Shown here: piece after piece, positions 49,003 to 61,748 of the stretch | Layout of the letters: each line of letters begins with the position of its first letter | Numbering within the stretch: position 1 is the first letter of the stretch | DNA from: Cacajao melanocephalus | Taxonomy: Eukaryota; Chordata; Mammalia; Primates; Pitheciidae | DNA: 64,000 bases | NCBI GenBank assembly: GCA_963573385.1 | Contig: CAUYLG010052018.1 | Coordinates: 1-64,000, forward strand | Reading direction: 5' to 3' | The notes under the pieces: generated by a model | Told to the model about the DNA's origin: nothing | Databases searched by the model: none | Seen by the model: the letters and a program-made list of their open reading frames with translations, nothing else | Translations under genes and position numbers: made by a program

Positions 49003-49667
49003 AAAAATGTAATAATGATTTATAATCCTTTGGGTATATACCCAGTAATGGGATTGCTGGGTCAAATATTTCTATTTCTAGGTCCTTAAGAATCACCACA
49101 CTGTCTTCCACAATGGTTGAATTAATTTACACTCCCACCAACAATGTAAAAGCGTTCCTACACATGGACACATATGTTTACTGCAGCACTGTTCACAATA
49201 GCAAAGACTTGGAACCAACCCAAATGCCATCAGTGATAGACTGGATAAAAAAAATGTGGCACATACACACCATGGAATACTATGCAGCCATAAAAAAGGA
49301 TGAGTTCATGTCCTTTGCAGGGACATAGATGAAACTGGAAACCATCATTCTCAGCAAACTGACACAAGAACAGAAAATCAAACACTGCATGTTCTCAGTC
49401 ATAAGTGAGTGTTGAACAATGAGAACACATGGACACAGGGAGGGGAACATCACACACTGGGGCCTGCGGGGTGTAGAGCTAGGGGAGGAATAGTCAGGAT
49501 CAGGGGTTGGGGAGGGATAGCATTAGGAGAAATACCTAATGTAGAAGTCCAGGCGATGGATGCAGCAAACCACCACCATGGCACGTGTATACCTATGTAA
49601 CAAGCCTGTATGATCTGCACACGTACCCCAGAATTTAAAGTATAATTTCAAAAAAATGTGATAATGA
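49003..49667 (+). mobile_element. Young L1PA-type insertion, 5' inverted, with TSD
   Basis: 49019-49160 is antisense L1 ('atcctttgggtatataccca'). At 49161 it switches to sense ORF2 end and 3' UTR ('gttcacaatagcaaagactt', 'ggggagggatagcattagga', 'tttaaagtataattt'). The flanks 'aaaaatgtaataatga' (49003-49018) and 'aaaaatgtgataatga' (49652-49667) match at 15 of 16 bases. It is a twin-primed, 5'-truncated plus-strand insertion of about 640 bp with high similarity to young primate L1. Confidence 0.93.
49176..49328 (+). pseudogene. L1 ORF2 C-terminal remnant
   Basis: The plus-strand frame reads through the conserved C-terminal L1 ORF2 segment (VIDWIKKMWHIHTMEYYAAI, then KKDEF) and stops after AGT at a premature TAG, a few codons after the match ends. 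The start of the frame is created by the inversion junction at 49160. It is non-functional. Confidence 0.85.
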
Positions 49668-49669
49668 AG

Positions 49670-51755
49670 CTTGTTACATACATTTGCAAAATTGCTGAGT
49701 TGGAAAGGTAGCAAGAAGTTGGCCAAATAATTTATTACACAATTTAATAAATGTGTACATGATTTTCATTTTTGTAATTGTGAGGCAGGTTTACTTGCCA
49801 CAACAAAAGATTTTACTAAATTGGCTTTTATTATCAAATAACATAAGCGGTCATAAAGTTCTATGGAAATTTTCAATACTTTATTTACTACAGAACATAT
49901 TAAACAATACGAAGGTATACTCATAATTATATCATATAACCTAGATATAATGAAAGCAAGTTGACTTGGAAGGGACTTTAAAATGGTAAAATGTACTCAC
50001 TTTTTGAGAAATTTAAAATAATATGTGTATGGCTAAGTTATTAAATTGCAACAGAGAGTGATGGTAATATTCCAACTATATTGATCAATATTGAAAGATT
50101 TAGATAATGGTTGCAATTACGTATTCTTTTTCTCAGTCTTAAAGATTGTCTTAAGAAATGACAATTTGATTGGAAGATACTGAAAAAATATTGCAGAGTT
50201 TACAGATAATCTTCAAACAACAGTAAACCATGAATCCATGTTATATGTTAAGTTTCGGTGGCTTCTTTTTTCCCACAGTGAAATATAAATATTAATGGGT
50301 CATATATTTTTACATGGATACATATGTACTACAAATGTAAGTGCCTAAAGTAATACAAATGTTCCAGAATATAATATACAAATTAGTGCTTGGTCCTTCA
50401 ACATGGTCACATCAGAAAACATGCAATGTGATTTGATTCACTTCCTGGAACAAAACTGCATGTACCCAAACATGTTTGAACCTTCCTTTTGGAAATTATT
50501 CTTAGAGTCTATGGAAGATTATGTGATTATTCGAATCAAGGATAGATTTTAATATTTTGTGGATGAATTCCTTTTTTAGAAACATATACATTTTAGAAAA
50601 ACATTTGGTGTCTGCCTTTGCTAAATGATCAAGATGAATAGATATGAAGATCAAATACTTGATGCACAATTAATTATTTGTGTTTTATAACAGCCTGGAG
50701 GCAACTTCAAGCATGAAGTTAATAAAATTATTCCATTAATTGTTTCTCCCAACAAATGCACATTTATTATTTTCTGTATGCTAGATTGGATTTGGTGCTG
50801 AATGTGGGGCATATCCATACCCTCACTGAGGTTATCATCCTGTGGGTACAGCAGCTATTTGACAAATTATTCACCAAGAAAAATCATATATTTACAAAAT
50901 AAGATCATTACTATGAAATCAAATTTAGATTGGAAAATCAGTAAGCTACTCTTTGAAGATAGAACATATTATTTGAAAGACAAAATAATTGGTAGAGCTT
51001 AGTTTTGTGTAAAGATAGGAAAGCCTTTCTTAGGAAAAAATAATAGCATGTATGAAATATTAAAGGTAAGAAATAGCTTGTTTTGGTTTCTGAAGTGTAC
51101 TGCTGATGGCGAGAAGTAACTAGAGAACTGATGAGAGGCATCAGATCAGTTGCCGATGAGAATTTTGAACATAGACCCAATTCATTGGGAAGTTAATATT
51201 ACTGTAATAAATCTCCATTGACCAGCAGCCACAAATCTAAAGAGGTATTTTAAACTTAATTTTACTTATTTATTTAGACATGTGCATTTTCTTCATGCAG
51301 TATTGCACAAGTGTAATTCTAGAGCATGTGCATGCACACACATTATAAAACAAATGGGACTGCAGATTAAAAAAAAAACCTTTAAAATTATGAATGATCC
51401 TTTGCTCAGCAAAACCTCTCTCTCTTGCACTGTCTTGATAAATACATAAACACTCACATATACATATATATACAAACTTGCACAATTATATAAACACAAA
51501 TACACACATACATAGGTATGTTTGTCTGTGTATGTGTTATGTTAGACTATATAGTATGAGAGTATTGTTTCTTTTTAGCCTGTCTTAATTTTATAATAAA
51601 GACCTGAAGATGTTTTATGAATGTATATATGTTTTCATTTTAATGAGTGCAAGGTAATCTATTACATAGAGATACTTATTGTATATAGTTTTTTAGTTAG
51701 CCTATCCTCTACTTTGGAAACTGAATTGTTTTAATTTTGCACTCTAAAAACAGTA
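49670..51755. other. Unassigned AT-rich DNA
   Basis: Mostly unrecognised. 50745-50900 loosely resembles an ancient mammalian repeat ('caaatgcacatttattattt' and 'ggtgctgaatgtgg'), which I cannot name with confidence. A CA-rich stretch is near 51490-51515. No gene is recognised. Confidence 0.4.
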
Positions 51756-51759
51756 CGGT

Positions 51760-52072
<313 letters not shown>

Positions 52073-52101
52073 ACATATTGTGGCAAAACTCTCCCTTCTT
52101 G

Positions 52102-52135
<34 letters not shown>

Positions 52136-52148
52136 GTCATCTATCTAC
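52102..52148. repeat. (TATC)n tetranucleotide microsatellite
   Basis: About ten TATC/CTAT units with two interruptions. It is a likely length-polymorphic short tandem repeat. Confidence 0.95.
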
Positions 52149-52156
52149 ATATCATC

Positions 52157-52224
52157 TCTTCATCTACACACTTGCATGAGACTTCTGGAGTCTTCATCTA
52201 CACACTTGCATGAGACTTCTGGAG
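52157..52224. repeat. Perfect 34-bp tandem duplication
   Basis: 52157-52190 and 52191-52224 are identical (each starts 'tcttcatctacacacttgca' and ends 'gagacttctggag'). It lies directly beside the TATC microsatellite. Confidence 0.97.
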
Positions 52225-52229
52225 GATGA

Positions 52230-53070
52230 TTCTTCTGCTGGAATTTCTTGATCTAAGCATATGCTAATTTTAAAACTTTTGATAATTGCCCTACAGAGGG
52301 CACAGAGACGGTGCCAAGGTACACTTTTATTCCACAGTAAGGAAGAAAAGCCTTTCCTCACCCCATCACAGGGAACGCTGATCATTCTTTTCAATTTACG
52401 ACAAATTAACTTTTAAAAGAACAAGAAGTCCTTTAACATTTATGGTGCAATTAAATACAGAATTTAGACTCTATCAATAGTACCAAGATAATGTGCAGAA
52501 AATAAAAGTCATAACTATTTGTAGAGATAATCTCACTAGGAATTTGACTAGCTTTGTAGGCATACAGCTGGTTTAAAGGAGAAAGCATTAGAGTAGTTGT
52601 TAAGATTCTTGTTTCTCTGATATTATAAAGCATATATCATTTTGAAAAAGATGCTATTAACACAGCAAAGTTTAAGCTTCAGTTGTCAAGTTCCATTTGT
52701 CTTCAGAGAAACATAGATCCAATCCTTAATGATAAAATCCAAATTACTGAGCATGTGATGTCTGTAATTGTTTAATATTTATCAGATTTTTTAAAACATA
52801 AGGCGAATAAGATCAATTAAAATAAAACAATCATCTAGCCATCTGGAATACCATTTGCATAGTAGGTTGAAAATTTTATAGCCTGCCTTCTAGCAAAGTT
52901 TACTTTGTTTTGTGACATTTTCAGTCTAGAAGTTCCTCTTTACCTAATGGATTTCAGTTCAGGGTTTGTGTAGGTACATATAATATACACACATTCACGC
53001 ATGATCTTATGTTATATATGTGCTTGCATAATTCATGCATTTAAACTTTAGTTTAAAATATGCATATGTC
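52230..53070. other. Unassigned AT-rich DNA
   Basis: No gene, RNA or repeat recognised. Confidence 0.45.
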
Positions 53071-53072
53071 AT

Positions 53073-53447
53073 TGTTAAGAGCTGAATTATTTCCCCCAAA
53101 ATTTATACATTGAAATCTAATGCCCAGTACTTTAGAATGTTACAGTATTTGGAGATAGGGTACTCAAAGAGGTAATTAAAATGAGGTCATTAGCATGGAT
53201 TCTCATTCAACATAAATGGTGCTCTTATTAGAAGGAAAAATTGGGACGCTAACATTTACAGAAGAAAGACTTTACAAAGACACAGGGCAAAATGGCCATC
53301 TACAAATCAAGGAGAGGCCTCAGAAGAAATCAACCCTGCCCACCCCTTGATTTCAGACTTGTAGCCCACAGAATTTGAGAAAATAAATTTCTGCTGTTGT
53401 AGCCACAGAGTCTGAGGTACTTTGTTATGGCAGCCTTAGTAAACTTT
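53073..53447 (+). mobile_element. MLT1-type MaLR solo LTR, plus strand
   Basis: Starts 'tgttaagagctgaattattt', then 'atttggagatagggtactca', 'aatgaggtcattagcatgga', 'ggccatctacaaatcaagga', 'gaggcctcagaagaaatcaa', and ends in 'ttgttatggcagccttagta', all in MLT1 order. AATAAA is at 53382-53387 in 'gagaaaataaatttctg'. Full length for the family (about 375 bp). No MaLR internal sequence is attached. Confidence 0.85.
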
Positions 53448-53937
53448 ATTTCTTTAGAAAATAACTTAAAGAAAAGTTTAAAAATGAAGAATCTTTAATG
53501 AAAGTGAAGTAATTGGATTGAAAACTATTTGAGAGCCATCATTGGTACGACAGTAGTGTTTATACTACAGTTATATTTAAATCACCAAACTTTGCATTTG
53601 GCTTTTAAGTATTTATACGCTGTATTGAAATTATCTAATTGTATTGGAATTTTACTTTTACTAGCCAATCTCAATTTCCTTTTTGAATAGAGAAGCACAA
53701 AACAATACAAAAAAATAAGCTCTCTGGCAATCAGTTGACTATTTCCAAATTTGTTTTCTTCTTCATACATCTCCAGAAAAAACTGGATTTGTCTAATCTG
53801 ATATACATATATTGGTGTGCTCAGACAGTGTTGCAATGCAAATGTACCAAATCAATCATTTTGGATCCTTATACTATTTGACATTTTTCTACGCCTGGGC
53901 TCTTCTATAAGATAAAGACTTAGCAACTATATAATTG

Positions 53938-53987
53938 ATAATATATTCCAAAGATACAGAGTATAATATATTCCAAAGATACAGAGT
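53938..53987. repeat. Perfect 25-bp tandem duplication
   Basis: Both units read 'ataatatattccaaagatac' plus 'agagt' (53938-53962 and 53963-53987), with no mismatch. Confidence 0.97.
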
Positions 53988-56900
53988 ACAAATCAGCAAT
54001 ACAAATTAGAAGAATAAAAGACAACATGGTAACACCATGGCTGGTGTCCACATGGGTACAGATGAGTCTCAGGTCATATCGGTTCTTCCAAATTAACTAC
54101 ATGCATGGACGGTAGCCTTCAAGGTGTTTGCTTCATGGTTACCTCCTAAGATTCATGAAAAACAGGGATTTGATAGTTTCAAAGTGATCTTTTTACATAT
54201 ATTAAGAACTTAGTTGATCACGGGTATCTGCTTTGAAACATATGAGTTTAGTTGAAAAAATTATGAACAAAAGCACAGGGAATCAAGGCATGGCCAATTT
54301 TGCAGTTACCACTGAAGGAATCAGAAACTGCAGCTGTGAAGATGGCAGAAGTATGTGGCAGAGTGTGAATAAAATTAACCAAGGCAAAAAGTTAATAAAA
54401 GCCCATTATACTGTGGCAGAAAGACAAAGTGAGATGGAGAAGTGGGGTCAGATGCAGAGTATACGTAGTAGAGATGAGAGTCCTTTTGCCAGTCTTTGTA
54501 ACACATTTGCACAAAAAATAACTGCTAGAGCGGTAAAAGGTAGCGCACAGCAGAGTGGTCTTTAATGCAAACCCAACTTTCCTCATATTTTGAGGTCTTA
54601 ATGTCAACTTATACGGCAAGACAAACGTGGGACAAAATTACTGAATCGGTACCTCCTCCGCAGCAACCTAGACAAGCTCTCCTCTGTTGCTGTCTACTTC
54701 TAAGAATGAGCTGCTCTCATTCATTTGTTTTCCAAACACTGCACCTCCACCACCCAGGTCTCCACCGTGTGTTCCTGCGGTCTGGCATCATCAGCCAGTG
54801 GTAAAAGCCGCTGCTCCCAGATTCCTTCTCTCTGCATCCACTATTTTCTGAGACCAACTCTGCCTTCATTAGCAAGATGGTCGGTTGGACATTTCCTTTT
54901 GTGCCATAACTGACTGAATTCCAAAGCAGTAAATTATTGGCACACATGATAAGACTGCCACCCATAGCCATGCAATGTGGAGATCCACTTTAGTTTATCA
55001 GGACATTTCAGAAATAGCAATGTTGCCGCAGTTAGTGCACCCCCCACCATGCCTCCCCTGTATATGACATCCATGTATGAGATATGATTTGCCTCCCTAG
55101 CACAAAGCATCCCAGGAAATAGCATCTACCTTCTCCCAGGCACACTTCTGCACACATTAGGTGGGATGAGATTGAAGGAGACATTGTACTTCAAAAGAAA
55201 TTCCTGGTATCAGTTTGGTGGCCAAATTGATCTTGGCTGGCTGGATCTGCTCTGCTTTGTTCAAATTTAAACAGTGATATTTACATGGTAATTTTGCATA
55301 GTCTGCTCTTTATAAATATTTGTGGATTCATGAAGAAAAATGGATATATGATAATATTCCTCAATATAGTTTTATATGTGAAAGTATAATGCAAATCATT
55401 TTCATCACTAGAGACAGTTCTAACTTCACTTAGTTACCTTGAATAGCTGTAACAGCAGAACTTTGCATATTTGGTTATATCAGAAGGATTTCACTGGTGT
55501 TCAGTCATGAAACTTGCATTACAGTTTATGAGGAGAAAGTGCACAATTTCTTATTTTGCCATGTCTAAAATACTCTTAGTCATAATGAATCTATTGAAAG
55601 AGGGCTTGTTTTCTCTACACAAGCTTTATTGCTAGAAGATAAGTTGTGTAACATATTTGGTGTATATTTGTCTTTTGAATTCTATGTACTGGTTATATAA
55701 GTTCAGATCAATATATGACCAGCATTTATGCTGAAACAATTTCTGACTATTTGTTCCAATTAATATTCTCATGAGAAGTAAGATTCCTTTTGAAAATTAA
55801 AATGATTTAATATTTGTTGAGTCAATTAAAGATCAAGAAATGAATGAATATCTGAATTATCTACTGTCACTTACAACTTTTTCAGTTGAGAAAAATGTCC
55901 TGATTTCTCAAGTGTAAAATACTCCTTTAATCTCTTACATCAATATCCAATTCAAATATTATTTTTGCTAATACCAAATGTGAATTAATTAGACTGATCT
56001 ATTAATATAAAAGAATTTCAGAGAAAAACTGCAGTAAAAAAGCAGATACATCCTAATTATAAGCAGGACTTATAAACTTCTTTTATCCACATTTTGAATA
56101 ATATTTAAAATCTAAATATTTTGCTGATAAATTGTATATAGTATTATTCAAACTTTAAAAAGTAAATCTGGAAGCAAGCGTCCTCAGAAACCTTCGAGAG
56201 AGGACATTTGTCACAGGAATAATGGGATCCCACGGTTGGCACATCCAGCTCTGCTAACCCACTGCAGGCATGTTGCTGTCCGTGTCCTGCAGATGTTTTT
56301 AGCTCATTCATTTAAAAGTATAATTCACTTCGGTAAAAATAAAGACATAACTTAAAAATATGATTTCAAGGTACATTGCAAGGAAGAACTAGGTTACTAA
56401 AGGAGAATCACAATTTATATTCAGTAGCAGTGGTGACCTAGCATAAAGGCCCACTTTTTTGTCTTTGCCAATAGGAAATTCCTTTTGGATAAGCCAAACA
56501 TATCAGACAATAAATGCCTCTTGTAACAGAAATTTCAGAAAAATCAGATTTTCTAACATTTCCTGTGTAAATGAAATCTTATTTTGCACATACATGGCGT
56601 GGATAAGCATGCATTTAACAACGCACTCTGATAGAGAAAGCATCATTACTATCTAAGCCATGTTAACAAGGAATTGGATTTGTCAAAACAGTAGAGTTAA
56701 ATTATGTTTTAATATATTTTTGTAATTTAAATGTATGATTCTACATTTTAGGGGGTAATATAGATTCATTAAATAAAATTTGGAAAATTCGGAAAAGGAG
56801 CGAGAAAGTTTCCAATATTTTCAAAATACAATGAAAATTTTACATTTATTTTATTTTCCAGTGTTTTGTTTTGTTTTTTCAAATGAATGGCTCTTTACTT

Positions 56901-57243
56901 GCCTTGGTTTTAACACAAATATGTTTTTGGAAAGGGATTCCTCGATGTTTTCTAAAATAGCCGTGTCATTTTATTTCTTTATATGCTTGGTACATAGTGA
57001 AATTAACTTTTAAAATTTAATTGCTTATTCTCTCTCTCGCCCACTAATGCAATATGTCAAGACAAGGATTTCATCCTACAATTGCTGTGATATCACAGAT
57101 GTATCTAAACAAGGATGAGAAAAGAAATAAGAAGAGAGCTTAATGGCATTCCTCACTGAAAATCTTCAGAATTCAAGAGCATGGATGATATTTTGTGAAG
57201 GATGCATGTCCTTTTTGGGGAACATTAGTTACCTTGAGAAAAG

Positions 57244-57270
57244 TTTGTTGTTGTTGTTGTTGTTGTTTTT
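57244..57270. repeat. (GTT)n trinucleotide repeat
   Basis: About seven GTT units followed by a short T run. Confidence 0.95.
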
Positions 57271-57552
57271 AGTTTTCCTAACACTTTCTCTTTACAGTGT
57301 TGGTAATCAAATGCTTTTTGCAGCAGCTAAAGCCAGTCGTTTCATAAAAAACTTGTTCAACTTGCATTAGTTCAAATGTAAAGGATTGCAAAAGGGAGTG
57401 TGAAATAGTAAGGATATAATTCAGAAGAAGTGGGAGCTTTGAAACTTTGCATGATTAAGATTGTCAAATAAGTCAAGTAAGAGGAATTCTATGTATAGTA
57501 TAAGAGGTTTGACAGTCTATTCTTAATAGATTTAGAGAATTGCCTGGTTTAA

Positions 57553-57630
57553 CAGTGTAACTTCCAAACCTAGAACAGTGCTTGATACCTGATAGGTAAC
57601 AATCAAATTATTCTGGATGAAGTGATAGTT
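57553..57630 (+). mobile_element. Possible L2 3' end
   Basis: 'cctagaacagtgcttgatac' followed by 'gataggtaacaatcaaatta' resembles the L2 3' terminus (the accepted order is 'agaacagtgcctgg', 'tagtaggcgctcaata'). It is short and diverged. Confidence 0.4.
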
Positions 57631-57729
57631 ATGATGGTGATCCGTCCAACACAAACCTCAGATAGAAGCCAGCTGGGAAGACCATAGGTATTGCGGAACC
57701 CAAGGATATATTCTATCATGCTGAAAGCG

Positions 57730-58868
57730 AAAGTATTGCTGCTGTTGTTTTAATTGTGGTGAAAACTCCAGTTATGTTCACTATGTTCACATTGGTGTGC
57801 AAAAGATCTCTAGAACTTTTTCATCTTGCAAAAGTGATTCTCTGTACTCGTTGAACACCAGCTTCCCATTTTCCCCTTTCCCAGCACCCGACAACCATCA
57901 TTCTACCTTCCGTGTCTGTAAGTTTGATTACTTTAGCTGCCTCATGTAAGTGCAATCATGCAGTGTTTATCTTTTTGTGTATGACTTATTTCACTTAGCA
58001 TACTGTCTTTTTCTTGACTACTGCGAACAATACTGCAATGAAAATTGTTGCACAAATAATCTTGAGATTCCATTTTCAATTCTTCTGGATATATACCCAG
58101 AAATAATATTACCAGATCATATGATAATTCTATCTTTAATTTTTAAAGGAACCTCCAAACTGTTTGCCACAGCACTGCACCATTTTACATTCCCACAGTG
58201 TGCCCGTGTTCCAGTTTCTCCACATCCTGGTAACCATTTGTTATTTTCTGTTTATTTGATGGTGGCCATCCTAATGGGTGAGAGGTAGTATCTCATGTTT
58301 TGATTTGCATTTATCTAATGATTCATAATTGTTAGCACCTCGTCATGTGATTGCTGGTCTTTTGAAAATCTTCTTTGGACAAATGCTCATTTTTGAATCT
58401 GGTTATCTGCTTTTTTTGGTGTTGAGTTGCTTATATATATTTCAGATTACTTTATATATTCTGGATATTAAGTCTTTGTCGGACATATGATTTGCAAGTA
58501 TTTTCTTTCATTCTGTGGGTTCTCTATTCATTCTGTTGATTGTTTCCTTTGATGCACAGACATTTTTTAAGTTTGATGTAGTGCCATTTATGTATGTTTG
58601 CTTTTGTTGTTTGTGCTTTCAATGTCATTATTCAAAAGATAATTGCCAAATCCAATATTAAAAAGTTTTTCTTCTATGTTTTCTTCTAGGAGTTTTATAA
58701 TTTAAATTTTACAGGTAGGGGGTGCAAAAAAAATTTACAGGTAGGTCTTCAATACATTTTGAGTTTATTTTTGTATAAGCTGTAAGATAAGAGCCCAGTT
58801 TCTTTCTTTTGCATGTGAAATTCCAGTTTTCCAAGCATCATTTTTTGAAGACTCTACTTTTAAAAAAC
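57730..58868 (-). mobile_element. Old L1M, 3' UTR and ORF2, antisense
   Basis: 'gcacccgacaaccatcattc' (57885), 'cttatttcacttagcatact' (57986), 'tctggatatatacccagaaa' (58084), 'tccagtttctccacatcctg' (58210) and 'ctttgtcggacatatgattt' (58474) follow antisense L1M order. The 112-codon frame at 57950 is an antisense artefact. A local duplication of 'tttacaggtagg' lies at 58708 and 58734. Confidence 0.8.
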
Positions 58869-59480
58869 CAGATTGTGAAAATTGTGACATTCCTGTGGAG
58901 GTTCATTTGAAAGACAGGTGCTATGGCTCTGTTTTGCTTATGGCTGGGTTGTTTGAAATTCCCCTCTGGCGTTCAGAAAAGGAGCTTCTGGACTTTCTAA
59001 TTACTATGATGACTTATGGAGCTAAAGGGAAACTAGAAGTGGAGCTTGGAATATGTCAGTCAAGGATCAAAAATAGAATCAAATTCTTTATTACATCTGG
59101 TTTTCTGTGAATTTTTCTCTGTTCTGGATACATGTGTTTGGTCTATATTCCATTCTAGTGATTTTTCTCCTCAGGAGTATCATATTTAATGTGTAATTGC
59201 TCGCAAATTCAGTCCAGCCAGTTAATTATAACTTTAAAGAAATGTCTTCTAAAATGTTTAGTATTTTCTGTCCAAGAGGTCAGAAGGCCATGTGATAGTT
59301 TTTAAAGGGACTTCCTCCTTACAAAAAGGCATATGGTTGTCCCACTTGGCCTGTTACTAGAGTACTAAGCTTTCCTAATTCTGGGACATTTATTAGCAAG
59401 TTCCGTGACTAATAGATTTAAATCCATATTCCCCAGTGTAGGCTCCATCAGTTAAAAAGTGACACATTACTCTCTTCAAT
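58869..59480. other. Unassigned DNA
   Basis: No repeat family or exon recognised. The 71-codon plus frame at 58895-59110 has no domain I know and no acceptor/donor pair that fits it. Confidence 0.4.
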
Positions 59481-59483
59481 CTT

Positions 59484-59967
59484 CTTGTATTTCTTTTCTT
59501 TTCTTTTCCTTTTTCTTTTTTTTTTTCTTTTTTTTTTTGAGATGGAGTCTGACTCTGTCACCCAGGCTGGAGTGCAGTGGCACCATCTTGAATTACTGCA
59601 AACTCCGCCTCCTGGATTCAAGCGATTCTCATGCCTCAGCCTTCTGAGTAGCTGGGAATACAAACACAAACGACCATGTACGGCTACTTTTTATATTTTT
59701 AGTAGAGATGGTCTCACTATGTTGGCCAGGCTGGTCTTGAACTTCTGACCTCAAGTGATCTGCCTGCCACAGATGCACAAAGTGCTGGGATTACAGGTGT
59801 GCGCCACCATGCCCAACTAATTTTTGTATTTTTTGTGGAGACAGGATTTCACCATGTTGGCCAGGCTGGTCTCAAATTCCTGACATCAAGTAATCTGCCT
59901 GCCTCAGCCTTCCAAAGTGCTGGGAATACAGGCATGAGCCAACACGCCTGGTTTCCTTGTATTTCTT
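59484..59967 (-). mobile_element. Trimeric Alu, antisense, with TSD
   Basis: On the minus strand from 59950: an Alu 5' end and first left arm (to about 59804), then a second left-arm-type unit ('cctgtaatcccagcactttg' again), then the right arm, ending in an A/G-rich tail at about 59497-59540. Three 'arm' units are present instead of two. 'cttgtatttctt' flanks the whole (59484-59495 and 59956-59967), so all three arms lie within a single target-site duplication. Confidence 0.9.
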
Positions 59968-61748
59968 CATGTATTCAGAATCCAGGTAGGAAAAACAAGG
60001 CTATTCACTGAAATTTCCTAACCACCTAAAGCTGTGTGTGGGCTGGTTATGCTAAATGACAGAAAAATCGTGTCAGTTGGAAACAAAGTGCATGAAGAAC
60101 GATGGAAGTTTTAGTGCAGCCAAAATTAGTGACATGAATCTTGGTTGGTATGTTAGTTTCCTGATTTTCATAGTTTTATTGTTTTATTTTAAAAAGTTCA
60201 TGTTCTTAGGTAACACATACTAAAGTGCTTAAGGTAAACAAGAAGTGGGCCTACAACTTATTCTCTGATGGTTTAGAAAAAATAAAAAAGATAAATTATT
60301 AATGAGGGAACGAGAGAGAGATATGACAGACAAATGGATGGATGGATGGATGGAATAATAAAGCACACGCAGTAAAGTATTCACATTGGAGGATCTGAGC
60401 AAATGGTATGTGGAAAATCATGGGGTTATTCTTGCAACTATTCTGTGACTATGAACTATGTTAACACAGAAAGATTAAAATAAGAGTAGTGTCAGAAGAG
60501 CTGCTGACTTTTTTTACTGTGAATTCTAAAGATTACTCTGAGAAATATTTAAATGAGGCAGTTATTTTCTTTTTACTGTAGCATTTTTCATCACAATATT
60601 CTGCTCCAAAAATCTTTTGACGTACCGCACAAGTATGAAAACAGCAAATACATTAAATAAAAATAAAATAAACCAAGTGTAAAGTTGTACTGAATTTTAT
60701 TTTCTCCCTCCAGTTGATAATATTGCAGTCACTTGTAGACTCCCCCACCCATACCAGCACCCTTGGTATTCCTTCTTGTGGATATTTTACTGTATATGAA
60801 GCTAGTAAAATATCATTCCACATAAAGTCTCCACGGCTATATCCGTTTTCAAGATAATCATAATTATTATGTGTAATATTTGTTGTTGAAATTATTTGTG
60901 CTCTGATTTTTTAACAGGTTGTTTTCAATCCAATTGGCTTCCGGCATTATTAATAATTTATAGAATGAGGTAAAGTACAATCATGCCTTTAAATTAAACA
61001 GAAAAAATAAAATGCTGCCTCTCCCATTGTATATTTCAGTCGAATGTTATTTACTTTACCGTATTTTTCTTCTCTATTTTTATGTACAATAAGCCATTGG
61101 GGCTTATGTAGAGGAAAAAAAAGACTCTATATAACTTGTGGAGGCTTAACATTTACAGATCACTGCTTCAATTAATTTAACATTTCCTGTGTTTTAAACT
61201 CAGTTTAATAAATAATTCATGCACGAATTTGAAATAAAATAAGTAAGATATTTTTATAAATATTTGAATCACGATATAACTGTCACTCAGATTTTCCTTC
61301 CCCTGTATAATTCTTAACCCATTTATGCTAGAGGCTGCAAATTTTATTTGTGAAAAATCAGACCTTGGTGATGACTTTGAGCAGTAGGATATAAATAACT
61401 CCCACAAGCTTAGTGTTCCAATAACAGAACACTAGACATAAGTGGGTTTCAAGGCAAAATAAATAACATTGTAAAACAAAGCCCTAGTAATCATTCTCCT
61501 ACTTCATTTAAAAGTGAGGCTGGAGTTGATGTATATACCTTCATTTTGTATTGTCTGATTTAAAAGTAAAGGAAGCCATAGAGTTAAGAATCTGACATAG
61601 CTGTTCATTAATAACTCATATTGCTTTATACACATCACTTGATTATTAATATTTGATTTTGATATAGAGAGACCATAGATGACAGCTGGATATATGCCTA
61701 CTCACACGCTCATGATTTTATTCTGAAAGAAAATTATAAGCCCTTTAT
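59968..61748. other. Unassigned AT-rich DNA
   Basis: No gene or repeat family recognised except a (GGAT)n microsatellite. A short minus frame at 61177-61407 is uninformative. Confidence 0.45.
60333..60354. repeat. (GGAT)n microsatellite
   Basis: About five GGAT units. Confidence 0.95.

Larger units (their letters stand above)
53448..57550. other. Unassigned, probably unique, DNA
   Basis: 4.1 kb in which I recognise no interspersed repeat. It contains a 25-bp tandem duplication (53938-53987) and a (GTT)n run (57244-57267). Open frames such as 54233-54565 (110 codons) and 54565-54804 lack domains and good splice or start context. It is the longest repeat-poor stretch of the window and so the next place to look for conserved non-coding DNA. 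Confidence 0.45.

Noticed and set aside
54233..54565. 110-codon plus-strand frame
   Set aside because: No recognisable domain and weak start context. AT-rich flanks lack a convincing splice-site pair. Possible but unsupported.
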